Positions 1 through 8,072 of a DNA stretch of 64,000 nucleotides are shown piece after piece. The notes under the pieces are model-generated. The model was not told the origin of the DNA. It did not search any database and saw only the letters and a program-made list of their open reading frames with translations. The translations under genes and the position numbers were made by a program. How positions within the stretch are numbered: the first letter of the stretch is position 1; the number at the start of each line of letters is the position of its first letter. The DNA is taken from NCBI RefSeq assembly GCF_002964605.1, contig NZ_PQDH01000008.1, positions 62,001 to 126,000 on the forward strand, written 5' to 3'. This stretch comes from Vallitalea okinawensis. Lineage in GTDB: Bacteria > Bacillota > Clostridia > Lachnospirales > PQDH01.

Positions 1-1366
1 CCAAATAGGTTTGAAGTTGATCTTCAGTCGCTAAATTGATATTTAGTTTTATCGTATTCTCTGGTTCATTAACATAGATATAAGGCTCAATATCTTCATA
101 AACTTGAGTTGGAATAAATTTTTTTACTTCATTTATATTGTCAAAGGGTCGATTCTCTTCGATATCGTCGGCGTAGTCCTTAATAGTACTGCTATTCAAC
201 GACGAACTACCAAATAATGATTTTAACTCATTTTCACCAGCATTATTGATGTCTGTGTGTATAACAAATGAATCTTCATGTTTATTGAAGTCCACCATAT
301 CCATAGTGCTTGGTAATTTTTCTAAGGACTCTAGAGACTTATAAGAAAACCTATTATTCTCTCTATATTTAACAATATTCTTAGCAACATCTTCACTCAT
401 GTACTCCAAACTTCTAATTTGAGATACCGATGCTGTATTAATATTCACTACGTCAGTCTCTGTATCTTGATAAACCACCTCATAATGAAGGCTTATATAG
501 GGTTTAATTTCTTCAAATATTTTATTGGATATACTTTCAATATTAATTAATTCATCAATTTCCTTAAAAGGTTCTTCTAATCGATGATTGATAATTTCTT
601 CAGCTATCATGTCACCTTTATAAGAATCAAAAAGAGATGCGAGTTCATAGTCTTCTGCAGTATTTATATTGGTAACCAAGGTGATTCTATCTTTATTTAC
701 ATCAATCCATTCATTGGTTATAAATGGATCTATAAATTTTAACTCATCCATATAATTTATTTTATTATATTTCACATAAGTATAGATCTTCATACCTAAA
801 TCATCATCTAAGTCTTTTAGTATACCATCGATTTCCATACTGCTAGCAGTATTAATATTAACTTTTTTGGCGTATGGGTTTATGAGTGTACCATCTCCAT
901 GGATACCTATACTGTGGTCAATGGCAAAAGCGTAAGTCTCTGCAAATTGATTATAGTTATTTAAACCTTCATGATCTTCATTTAAATCAGCAAGCCCCAT
1001 GGCAAGAAGTTCATTATTTAATGATACTGATGACATATTGAGAAATTCTGCATAAGCAAAGTCATTTTCATCCCTAATATAATCTCCCCTGCTATCCACT
1101 TGAATTCTGAATAAAACAGGTGTCTGATTAACGAATGTTTTAACATGCGCATAGGCTTCAGCAGAGGCATGAGTATCAATACCTATTAATCTTAGTAGTT
1201 CTGTATCATGTTCTTCATAAATATAAACATGAAATAGCTCACTATCAATAACCTCCATCACCTCACCAACAACTAATCGGTAATCTGTACTCTTTGCAGA
1301 AATTGATGTGGATAATGATAGAGATAAAACAACAACTAAAACAATAGCTATAAATCTTTTGTACAT
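1..1366 (-). CDS. Secreted SNase-fold protein with tandem ComEA-type helix-hairpin-helix repeats (3' end outside window)
   Basis: An ATG at 1366 opens 455 codons without a stop up to the window edge, so the C-terminus is missing. An SD-like AAAGGGGGG lies 6 bases upstream. Residues 1-24 form a signal peptide. Residues 30-155 resemble the thermonuclease (SNase) fold: LLRLIGIDT matches the Arg/Asp strand of that family, but the usual Glu of DTPE and the second catalytic Arg are not visible, so catalysis is doubtful. From residue 169 there are five repeats that start NINTA, NINTA, NINTA, DINNA and NINLA (about 169, 233, 308, 372 and 442). These match the DNA-binding HhH repeat of ComEA. The gene lies 18 bases after yhbY and probably belongs to the same transcript. 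Its role is unknown; binding of extracellular DNA is an inference. Confidence 0.8.
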   Translation of the reverse strand, partial: MYKRFIAIVLVVVLSLSLSTSISAKSTDYRLVVGEVMEVIDSELFHVYIYEEHDTELLRLIGIDTHASAEAYAHVKTFVNQTPVLFRIQVDSRGDYIRDENDFAYAEFLNMSSVSLNNELLAMGLADLNEDHEGLNNYNQFAETYAFAIDHSIGIHGDGTLINPYAKKVNINTASSMEIDGILKDLDDDLGMKIYTYVKYNKINYMDELKFIDPFITNEWIDVNKDRITLVTNINTAEDYELASLFDSYKGDMIAEEIINHRLEEPFKEIDELINIESISNKIFEEIKPYISLHYEVVYQDTETDVVNINTASVSQIRSLEYMSEDVAKNIVKYRENNRFSYKSLESLEKLPSTMDMVDFNKHEDSFVIHTDINNAGENELKSLFGSSSLNSSTIKDYADDIEENRPFDNINEVKKFIPTQVYEDIEPYIYVNEPENTIKLNINLATEDQLQTYL

Positions 1367-1384
1367 CTCTAACCCCCCTTTAAG

Positions 1385-1672
1385 TTATGGTAACATAATT
1401 TTAGGATTTTCTTTTGACATTCTATAAATGACTATTTTTCGCCCGATAACTTGTACTCCCTCAGAACGTGTTCGCTCGCATATCACATTGCAAATGTCAC
1501 GTGGTTCATCAAAACAATTCTTTAATATATTTATTTTAATCAGTTCTCTAGCTTCTAATGCTTCATCTATAGCTTTAACAAGCTCAGGAGATGGTCCTGA
1601 TTTCCCTACTTGGAAAATTGGTTCCAAGGAATTAGCTAAGCTACGTAAATAAGCTCTTTGTTTACTCGTCAT
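1385..1672 (-). CDS. yhbY: YhbY family CRM-domain RNA-binding protein
   Basis: A 95-residue protein made of one CRM (YhbY) domain, a small fold that binds RNA and is linked in the family to assembly of the large ribosomal subunit. It begins MTSKQRAYLRSLA, the usual family start, and carries the GxxG loop VGKSG. The reading frame extends upstream to a GTG at 1681, but that codon lies inside the SD AGAGGTG, which sits 6 bases before the ATG at 1672, so I use the ATG. It follows obg by 11 bases, a common pairing in Firmicutes that fits a shared ribosome-assembly role. Confidence 0.93.
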   Translation of the reverse strand: MTSKQRAYLRSLANSLEPIFQVGKSGPSPELVKAIDEALEARELIKINILKNCFDEPRDICNVICERTRSEGVQVIGRKIVIYRMSKENPKIMLP

Positions 1673-1683
1673 TCGTCTCACCT

Positions 1684-2964
1684 CTACTTATAATAGTCAA
1701 ACTCTAAGTTATACAAGCGAACTGTATCGCCTTCTTCAATACCTAATTCTTCTAAACGCTCAATTATTCCTTTTTCACGCATGAATTTTTGGAAGAAAGC
1801 GAATCCTTTTTCACTTTCAAGATTGGTGAAACCAAGCATTCTTTCTACAGGCTCACCTTCAACTACGAAAACACCATTATCATCTTTCGCTATTTCAATA
1901 ACACTATTATCACTAGATGGTATGTCTTCAATATAGTATTCTTGTTCAAAAACAGTTGGCTCCTCTTTTATATTATCGAGCATTTCTCCAACATAGTTTA
2001 GTAGTTCTTTCACACCTTTACCTGTTGCAGCAGAAATAGCAAATACATTGATGCCTTCAGGTTCAAACTTCTCTTTTAAAAGTTTTAGGTGCTCTTCCGC
2101 TTCTATTAAATCTGTTTTATTTGCAGCAATAACTTGAGGACGGCTGCTTAAGATTTTATTGAAATTTTCTAACTCAAGATTAATTTTCATTACATCGTCT
2201 ACTGGCTCACGACCTTCTAGACCTGATGCATCAACAACATGTATGAGTACTTTTGTTCTTTCGATATGTCTTAAGAACTCATGCCCTAAACCTATGCCTG
2301 TATGTGCTCCTTCAATAAGACCAGGAATATCTGCTACCACAAAACTCTTACCATACCCTGTCTTCACAACGCCTAAATTAGGTTGTAACGTTGTAAAATG
2401 GTAATTAGCAATCTTAGGTCTTGCATTGGAGACAACTGATAAGAAAGTCGATTTACCTACATTAGGGAAACCAACTAAACCAACGTCGGCAATCATCTTC
2501 AACTCAAGAATAACCCATAACCCTATACCATCTTGTCCACTTTGAGCAAATCGTGGAATTTGCATAGTTGGAGTAGCATAGTGCTGATTACCTTTACCAC
2601 CCTTACCACCTTTTAATAGTACTTTTTCTTTAACATCACCGGCTAAATCTAAGATGACTTTACCCGATTCAGCTTCTCTTATGATTGTTCCTTGTGGTAC
2701 CTCAATAATCATATCGTCAGCATCTTTACCATGTCGATTACTACCTTCACCAGGGGAACCGGATCTAGCTTTGTAGTGTTTTTTATGTCTAAAGTCAATT
2801 AATGTGTTGAGGCCGTCTTCTACTTTAAAGATGACATCACCACCTCTTCCTCCATCACCACCGTCTGGTCCTCCATTAGGAACATACTTTTCTCTCCTGA
2901 AAGAGACGATACCATCGCCACCTCTCCCAGATTCAATATATATTTTGACTTGATCTACAAACAT
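1684..2964 (-). CDS. obg: Obg family GTPase CgtA
   Basis: A 426-residue GTPase acting in late 50S ribosome assembly and in stress and growth control. Three parts are visible: the glycine-rich Obg fold (about 1-158), the G domain with G1 GFPNVGKST (165-173), G3 DIPGLIEG, G4 NKTD and G5 SAATGKG, and a C-terminal OCT domain (about 345-426) as found in Gram-positive Obg proteins. It starts at ATG 2964 with a weak AAGGA upstream. It lies downstream of the rplU-prp-rpmA unit but behind that unit's terminator, so it probably has a promoter of its own in 2965-3214, which I could not pinpoint. Confidence 0.97.
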   Translation of the reverse strand: MFVDQVKIYIESGRGGDGIVSFRREKYVPNGGPDGGDGGRGGDVIFKVEDGLNTLIDFRHKKHYKARSGSPGEGSNRHGKDADDMIIEVPQGTIIREAESGKVILDLAGDVKEKVLLKGGKGGKGNQHYATPTMQIPRFAQSGQDGIGLWVILELKMIADVGLVGFPNVGKSTFLSVVSNARPKIANYHFTTLQPNLGVVKTGYGKSFVVADIPGLIEGAHTGIGLGHEFLRHIERTKVLIHVVDASGLEGREPVDDVMKINLELENFNKILSSRPQVIAANKTDLIEAEEHLKLLKEKFEPEGINVFAISAATGKGVKELLNYVGEMLDNIKEEPTVFEQEYYIEDIPSSDNSVIEIAKDDNGVFVVEGEPVERMLGFTNLESEKGFAFFQKFMREKGIIERLEELGIEEGDTVRLYNLEFDYYK

Positions 2965-3214
2965 TTATCTCATTCCTTTATCTAAGGGTATAAATTAATG
3001 CTTAGCACTACTTTAGCTTTGTCATACAATCTATTATTAAGAATTCACTTAGTATAAAAAGTACTGATAATTCCAAAGTTTTTATACCTGATGATAATTC
3101 AAAACAAAATACTTGTTTGTTAAACATATTTCTATGTGCTAAGTATTATTATATTATTAATTTTAACTTAGTGGCTTACATTAATTCAGAAAAGTAAAAA
3201 AAATAGTGATAATT

Positions 3215-3252
3215 AAAAAACAGGTTTCAAACGTAGAACATTTGAAACCTGT
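3215..3252 (-). terminator. Rho-independent terminator after rpmA
   Basis: On the minus strand ACAGGTTTCAAA and TTTGAAACCTGT form a 12-bp perfect stem with a 9-base loop, followed by six T residues. It begins 7 bases after the rpmA stop and separates rplU-prp-rpmA from obg-yhbY. Confidence 0.92.
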
Positions 3253-3258
3253 CGTTTA

Positions 3259-3549
3259 TTATTGAGCCATTGTTTCAGGATAAACAGAAACTACTTTTCT
3301 GTCTCTACCTTTTCTTTCAAATTTAACACGACCATCAACTAAAGCGAATAATGTATCATCACCACCACGACCTACATTAACGCCAGGATGGATTCTAGTA
3401 CCTCTTTGTCTATATAAGATGTTACCTGCTTTAACGAATTGACCATCAGCTCTTTTAGCTCCAAGTCTCTTGGATTCAGAATCTCTACCATTCTTAGTAG
3501 AACCTACTCCTTTTTTGTGAGCGAAGAATTGTAAGTTCATTCTTAACAT
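3259..3549 (-). CDS. rpmA: Large ribosomal subunit protein bL27, with cleavable N-terminal extension
   Basis: A 96-residue bL27 precursor. It starts [14 protein letters not shown]: the nine residues before AHKKG are the Firmicute-specific extension that, in Staphylococcus aureus, is cut after FF by the protease Prp to expose the N-terminus that reaches the peptidyl-transferase centre. The ATG at 3549 has SD GGAGG 8 bases upstream, so the extension is translated. The following [19 protein letters not shown] is the typical bL27 core. The gene lies directly after prp, the gene of the enzyme expected to process it. Confidence 0.97.
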   Translation of the reverse strand: MLRMNLQFFAHKKGVGSTKNGRDSESKRLGAKRADGQFVKAGNILYRQRGTRIHPGVNVGRGGDDTLFALVDGRVKFERKGRDRKVVSVYPETMAQ

Positions 3550-3552
3550 GCC

Positions 3553-3879
3553 TTACACCTCCTTAACAGAAACTTTAATATATTTTTCACCGTACTCTGC
3601 ACTTATACCAATTAAGCCTAAATGCAAAGATTTTATAAGCAATTTGGATTCAAGAGATATATTTTCTTTTAATAGAAAGTTAATATATCCTGTCTGTTCA
3701 TTATTTTCAAGTTCATATGAATCATCAGTGAATTCATCCACTGAATTTATCGAATTAAAAACCAAAGCAGAAACTGCTGCACAGACGATATCCTGACCAT
3801 ATTCCGCATATTCAGCATGACCACTAACCTCTACCCCAATTATTTCTTCTTGGGTCTGATAGAATTTTACGTGAATCAT
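3553..3879 (-). CDS. prp: Ribosomal-processing cysteine protease Prp
   Basis: A 108-residue protein of the Prp (YsxB) family, the cysteine protease that removes the N-terminal extension of bL27. The catalytic pair known from the family is present as His21 in VSGHAEYA and Cys33 in DIVCAAVSA. The family's usual place between rplU and rpmA is kept. The end of the gene overlaps the region holding the rpmA SD, which suggests tight co-translation. Start ATG at 3879. Confidence 0.95.
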   Translation of the reverse strand: MIHVKFYQTQEEIIGVEVSGHAEYAEYGQDIVCAAVSALVFNSINSVDEFTDDSYELENNEQTGYINFLLKENISLESKLLIKSLHLGLIGISAEYGEKYIKVSVKEV

Positions 3880-3884
3880 AATGA

Positions 3885-4196
3885 TTAAGCGTTAATTTTT
3901 TGGATTTTTACTTTAGTGTAGTATTGTCTGTGGCCTTGCTTCTTTTGGTAACCTTTTTTAGGTTTGTGTTTGTAAACAACGATTTTCTTAGCTCTACCTT
4001 CTTCAACAACCGTAGCTGTTACAGAAGCGTTTTCTACAACTGGAGAACCTATTGTTAAACCAGCATCATTAGAAACAGCTAATACTTGATCAAATGTTAC
4101 TGATTCACCAGCAACTACACCTAATTTTTCCACAGATACAACATCACCTTCAGCTACGCGATATTGTTTACCACCTGTTTGAATAACTGCGTACAT
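3885..4196 (-). CDS. rplU: Large ribosomal subunit protein bL21
   Basis: A 103-residue bL21 that binds 23S rRNA during 50S assembly. It begins [14 protein letters not shown], the usual start of the family, and ends in the basic RNA-binding segment around [16 protein letters not shown]. The frame extends to a GTG at 4205, but that codon lies within the SD AAGGAGGTG, which sits at normal distance from the ATG at 4196, so I use the ATG. First gene of the rplU-prp-rpmA operon, with its own promoter and leader. Confidence 0.97.
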   Translation of the reverse strand: MYAVIQTGGKQYRVAEGDVVSVEKLGVVAGESVTFDQVLAVSNDAGLTIGSPVVENASVTATVVEEGRAKKIVVYKHKPKKGYQKKQGHRQYYTKVKIQKINA

Positions 4197-4284
4197 CTTA
4201 CGCACCTCCTTGTTCCAAACTCGCCGAATTCGGTATTTGTATAAATATAAACAAATTTAAAACCTCTCCGTGCGGCTACACAAC
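4197..4284 (-). ncRNA. Candidate bL21 (rplU) leader RNA
   Basis: The about 90-nt 5' UTR of rplU contains GTAGCCGCACGGAGAGG, then ACCGAATTCGGCGAGTTTG close to the SD. This layout resembles the L21 leader described upstream of rplU in Firmicutes, a candidate site for autogenous control by bL21. The identification rests on memory of the motif; a covariance search would decide it. Confidence 0.55.
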
Positions 4285-4290
4285 AGTGCT

Positions 4291-4319
4291 ATGTTATCAT
4301 AATAACAGCTGCTTGTCAA
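4291..4319 (-). promoter_or_regulatory. Promoter of rplU operon
   Basis: A perfect -35 TTGACA (4314-4319), 17-base spacer and -10 TAACAT (4291-4296) preceded by TG at the extended position. It lies just after the 3' end of dcd, so rplU-prp-rpmA does not depend on the upstream gene. Confidence 0.82.
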
Positions 4320-4350
4320 TAAATTTCTCTACTTTTTGACTATATTTTCT

Positions 4351-4869
4351 TTACTCAAAGTCTTTATACAATAAGCTTGGTTGTATACCTTCATTCTGCT
4401 GATATTTACCACTTGCATAATTCTCATGTTCACCTTCTAAACTGTGATAATAGATTTGACATACCTCAACATCAGAATATACTCTTATAGGTTGAACACA
4501 GAATATTTCCAATGTCCAATAACCTTTAAAACCTACATCACCAAAACCAGCTGTTACATGAATAAATAGTCCAAGTCGACCTATAGATGAACGGCCTTCT
4601 AACATAGGAACTAAATTATTTGTTTCGGTAAATTCTTTTGTTCTACCAAGATATAGTTTACCAGGTTCTAAAACCAAGCCCTCCTTTGGGATAACAATTT
4701 TCTTTGTTGGATTAGGCTTCTTCATATCTAAAATAGGTGTATCGTAAATCAATAATTCGTTATGCAGCTTAAGATTATAACTATTTGGATTAAGTTGTTC
4801 CTCATTAAATGGATCTATCTTAATATCACCATTTAATCTTTTTTTTATTTCTCTTCCAGATAAAATCAT
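4351..4869 (-). CDS. dcd: dCTP deaminase family protein
   Basis: A 172-residue cytosolic enzyme of the dCTP deaminase/dUTPase superfamily, which feeds dUTP or dUMP into thymidylate synthesis. The signature RSSIGRLGLFIHVTAGFGD (93-111) and the TLE motif with the catalytic Glu121 are present. The sequence does not show whether it is a plain deaminase or the bifunctional dCTP deaminase/dUTPase. It is 35 bases downstream of a prs-like gene and shares its promoter, so the two probably form a nucleotide-metabolism pair. Confidence 0.9.
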   Translation of the reverse strand: MILSGREIKKRLNGDIKIDPFNEEQLNPNSYNLKLHNELLIYDTPILDMKKPNPTKKIVIPKEGLVLEPGKLYLGRTKEFTETNNLVPMLEGRSSIGRLGLFIHVTAGFGDVGFKGYWTLEIFCVQPIRVYSDVEVCQIYYHSLEGEHENYASGKYQQNEGIQPSLLYKDFE

Positions 4870-4904
4870 TTTATCACCTCTGATGTATTTATATTTTTAT
4901 CGAA

Positions 4905-5885
4905 TCATTTGATCTGTTTCAGTATATTTTGGGGTACTTCATTAAATAAAGGACTAACAGATTCGTGATTATGGATTCTTCTAATGGTTTCAGCAAAAAG
5001 TGGTGCCACGGAAATTAGTCTGACCTTATCACTATTTACAACTTGCTCATTGCATACAGAATCTGTACTAATTAGAAGCTCAATGGGACTCTCCTCTAAT
5101 CTCTTTATACCCTTGTCATTAAGTAAAATATGTGACAGACATGCTATAACTCGTTTAGCACCTCTTTTTTTAAGCTCATATGATAAATCAATAAGCGTTC
5201 CTCCAGAAATAGAGAAATCATCTACAATTACAGCATCTTTGCCATCAACATCACCGATTAAATCTAATATTTTTGCATTTTCATCATGTCCAGTACGAGT
5301 TTTATCACCAATAGCCACATCAGCTTTCAGGTATTTAGCAAACTTTCTTGCATCTTTAGCATAACCAGCGTCAGGAGAAACGACTACCATATTATTGAGT
5401 TGCATGGATTTTATAAACTCACAAAGTATAGGCATTGCATAGAGATGATCCACTGGCACCTTAAAAAAACCTTGAATCTGTGGTGAATGCAAATCCATAG
5501 TGACTACTCTATCTGCTCCAGCCAATTCAATACATTCTGCACAAACCCTTCCACGAATGGATACCCTGGGTTCATCCTTTTTATCTCCCTTCGCATAACT
5601 GAAATAGGGCATAATAACAGTAACCGAATTAGCACTTGCTCGCTTAAATGCATCAATCCAAAAAAGTAATTCTGCGAATTCGTTATTAGGATCTAATCCA
5701 AGCGTTTCAACTAGGTAAACATCCTTATCTCTAACCGTTTCTTCAATCTTCACATAGGTATTCCCCTCAGTGAAATGCATACAGGTGGATTTTCCTAATT
5801 CAATACCTAAGTGTTGACACATTCTTGTCGCAAACTCAATACTACTACTACCACTGAAAATTTTCACTTCACCATTATGATTCAT
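4905..5885 (-). CDS. Ribose-phosphate pyrophosphokinase-like protein (divergent Prs paralogue)
   Basis: A 326-residue protein with the two-domain fold of PRPP synthase, which makes phosphoribosyl pyrophosphate from ribose 5-phosphate and ATP. Recognisable features are FTEGNTYVKIEETVRDKDV near the N-terminus, DLHSPQIQGFF with the conserved His133, the flexible-loop pair Lys195/Arg197 in GDKTR, and a PRPP loop VDDFSISGGT (221-230). The last differs from the canonical DDxxDTAGT, and SPDAGYAKDARKFAK differs from SPDxGGVKRARxxA. It therefore looks like a paralogue rather than the housekeeping Prs. The catalytic residues I can check are kept, so activity is plausible. ATG start at 5885. Confidence 0.85.
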   Translation of the reverse strand: MNHNGEVKIFSGSSSIEFATRMCQHLGIELGKSTCMHFTEGNTYVKIEETVRDKDVYLVETLGLDPNNEFAELLFWIDAFKRASANSVTVIMPYFSYAKGDKKDEPRVSIRGRVCAECIELAGADRVVTMDLHSPQIQGFFKVPVDHLYAMPILCEFIKSMQLNNMVVVSPDAGYAKDARKFAKYLKADVAIGDKTRTGHDENAKILDLIGDVDGKDAVIVDDFSISGGTLIDLSYELKKRGAKRVIACLSHILLNDKGIKRLEESPIELLISTDSVCNEQVVNSDKVRLISVAPLFAETIRRIHNHESVSPLFNEVPQNILKQIK

Positions 5886-5985
5886 AGTTTCCTCCTCTAA
5901 GAAGCTCTCATCAATAAAAAGTTTTTATTTTACATTATTTCCCTGGTAATATTTCCTTGCATTTAGTTATTCGCTTTGTCAGAAA

Positions 5986-6014
5986 ATTATAACAAAAATA
6001 TAACAATAATTCAA
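5986..6014 (-). promoter_or_regulatory. Promoter of the prs-like/dcd pair
   Basis: -35 TTGAAT (6009-6014), 17-base spacer and a perfect -10 TATAAT (5986-5991), about 100 bases before the start codon. Confidence 0.65.
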
Positions 6015-6159
6015 GTTTATGCTCAAATATAATATTAGAGTAACTGTCATTAATGTTTCTTAAATTCACAATACTTTTTGGGTGAGCTAACTGTCTAGCA
6101 CTCGAAAGTCTTTCAAGCGTTCATAATAGATCACCTCATATGTTTGCTCCAATATATAA
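6015..6159. other. Intergenic region without recognised feature
   Basis: The 314-base gap between the prs-like gene and rng holds the promoter at 5986-6014 and the hairpin at 6160-6194. In between I see no ORF, repeat or RNA motif. Confidence 0.6.
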
Positions 6160-6194
6160 AACACATGGGTTAAAGATTACTTCTCCCATGTGTT
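6155..6194 (-). terminator. Probable terminator after rng
   Basis: AACACATGGG and CCCATGTGTT form a 10-bp stem on the minus strand, followed by TTTATAT. It starts 6 bases past the rng stop. The U-tract is short. Confidence 0.65.
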
Positions 6195-6199
6195 ATTAT

Positions 6200-7351
6200 T
6201 TATTCTTTCAATTGCAGGTATAAAGGTTCACTGACTTTCTTCCTAGTCATCTCGACTAACCCTAATTTAGTCATTCCTAGTACAACAGTTTTTAATCGAT
6301 CATTTTTTAAGGCATGCTTAAGTATCTGTATAACTTTCTGATTATGTTCTTCATTCCTCATATCAATAAAATCAATGATAATTATACCACTCAAATTTCT
6401 TACTCTTATTTGACGAGCTATTTCGTAGCAAGCCTCTTTGTTTACTTTAAATATTGTATCTTCTAATAGCTTTTTACCAGTGAATTTAGCTGTATTGACA
6501 TCTATAGAAACTAAAGCCTCAGTTGATTCGATGACGATGCTTGCACCGCTTTTTAACCAAACATGTTTCTTTAAAGCTTTATCCAATTGACCCTTTACTT
6601 TATAAAGATTAAAAAGATGCCAAGATGTATCCTCATAAAGCTCAATGAATGAGCTATAGTAAGGGTAATATTCATCAATATAGTTTTTAACGATATCATA
6701 CTGTTCTGTATCATTAATAATAAATTTATTTACCTTTTCTGTTAGTAAATCTTTCACAGCACGAATCAGTGGTGAAGGTTCACTATAGAGAACAGAATAG
6801 CATGACCTATATGAATGAACACTATCGATCTCATCCCACTGCTTTTCTAACTGCTTTATATCATCAATAATTTTTTGATCATCAACAGAAACTGCATCTG
6901 TTCTTACGATATAGCCATAATTTGAATTTCTATGCTGATAAATAACTTCTTTTAACCGCTCTCTTTCTAAAGTATCAGTTATTTTGGAAGACACATATAT
7001 TGTCGTATCATAAGGTTTTATGACCACATACTTGCCAGGTATACTGATATTTGTAGTAACTACAGCTCCTTTTGACTTATACGGCGGCTTAATGACTTGC
7101 ACCAAAACTTCTTGCCCTTGTTGATAGCGGTGTTGGCTATTCAACTTTAAATAAGCATTTTTATCTAGTCCAATGTCAATAAAGGCTGCTTCCATTCCTT
7201 TAATAATGTTGATGATTCTGCCAATATAAATATTAGATACTATTGACGCATCTTCCTCTGTATATCTTTGATATTCAACTAACTGACCATCCTCTAGTAC
7301 AGCTAAATCTATATAGGGAAATTCAACATCTACAAGTAAGGTTCTTTCCAA
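6200..7351 (-). CDS. rng: RNase E/G family ribonuclease, short form without zinc-link
   Basis: A 383-residue endoribonuclease of the RNase E/G family, acting on rRNA precursors and mRNA. An S1 RNA-binding domain spans about 39-115. The catalytic metal-binding Asp residues lie in SIDVNTAK (about 284) and IIIDFIDM (about 327). The protein stops right after the MTRKK segment. The CPxC zinc-link and small domain that follow in E. coli RNase G are absent, although they hold the dimer-dimer interface of that family. The start is a TTG at 7351 with GGAGG 7 bases upstream. Last gene of the TIGR03960-TIGR03936-rng operon. Confidence 0.9.
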   Translation of the reverse strand: MERTLLVDVEFPYIDLAVLEDGQLVEYQRYTEEDASIVSNIYIGRIINIIKGMEAAFIDIGLDKNAYLKLNSQHRYQQGQEVLVQVIKPPYKSKGAVVTTNISIPGKYVVIKPYDTTIYVSSKITDTLERERLKEVIYQHRNSNYGYIVRTDAVSVDDQKIIDDIKQLEKQWDEIDSVHSYRSCYSVLYSEPSPLIRAVKDLLTEKVNKFIINDTEQYDIVKNYIDEYYPYYSSFIELYEDTSWHLFNLYKVKGQLDKALKKHVWLKSGASIVIESTEALVSIDVNTAKFTGKKLLEDTIFKVNKEACYEIARQIRVRNLSGIIIIDFIDMRNEEHNQKVIQILKHALKNDRLKTVVLGMTKLGLVEMTRKKVSEPLYLQLKE

Positions 7352-7406
7352 ACCACTTCCTCCATTCCAAATTGGTCACCTTCTCTTCCTATAACTATCG
7401 ATACTC

Positions 7407-8072
7407 TTATGCATCAATTAATGGAATGAACTGGTCCTCTCTTTTTAAATAGAGATCATGACGCTTAAACTTTAATAAATGCTCATCAAAAATTAAATCA
7501 ATAAAATCATAAAGAGCCTTAACGATTAATTGAGGTTTTACGTTACTTGATCCTGCACTACAGAATACTTCAAGAGTAGTGGAATCCTTATAGATTAATT
7601 CATAAATTCCAGGCTTAATATCTATCGTTTTAAGTCTCTTCTTTTTGGTCATCTTCTCCACTAATATTTCTTCTTGGTTCATAAAAGCTTGAATCTCTTC
7701 TTTATCTATATCTTGATCTAGAGTAATGGTATATCTTGCTGCCTCTACAATAGCCATCGCTTTGGGAGCTTTATCAGCCAAGTCAATAGCATCAATAAAG
7801 CGAAGTCCCTCTGGTAGTATAGTATTCATTTTATCAATCAGATGCTGATTATCATAGTTATCTGTTAATGTCATATCCATATATTCTGCTTCACTAATAA
7901 AACCTAGAGATAAGGGTTGTGCAAAAGAAGTGATTGGATGAGGATTAAATCCTTTGGAATATTCTACTGGAATCTCTGCTTTTCTTAATGCGCGATGTAA
8001 AAGTCTTTGCAAGTCTAAGTGACCAATATATTTAAGTTGTCCATGCTTATTGAATTTAATTCTCTTTCTCAT
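7407..8072 (-). CDS. TIGR03936 (DUF2344) radical-SAM-linked protein
   Basis: A 221-residue protein of the DUF2344 family, always found next to or fused with the TIGR03960 radical SAM protein. It begins MRKRIKFNKHGQLKYIGHLDLQRLLHRALR, the typical family start, followed by the conserved GFNPHPITSFAQPLSLG region. The start overlaps the end of the radical SAM gene by 17 bases, so the two are probably translated together. The family is thought to take part in tRNA or RNA modification, but no reaction is proven. Confidence 0.88.
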   Translation of the reverse strand: MRKRIKFNKHGQLKYIGHLDLQRLLHRALRKAEIPVEYSKGFNPHPITSFAQPLSLGFISEAEYMDMTLTDNYDNQHLIDKMNTILPEGLRFIDAIDLADKAPKAMAIVEAARYTITLDQDIDKEEIQAFMNQEEILVEKMTKKKRLKTIDIKPGIYELIYKDSTTLEVFCSAGSSNVKPQLIVKALYDFIDLIFDEHLLKFKRHDLYLKREDQFIPLIDA

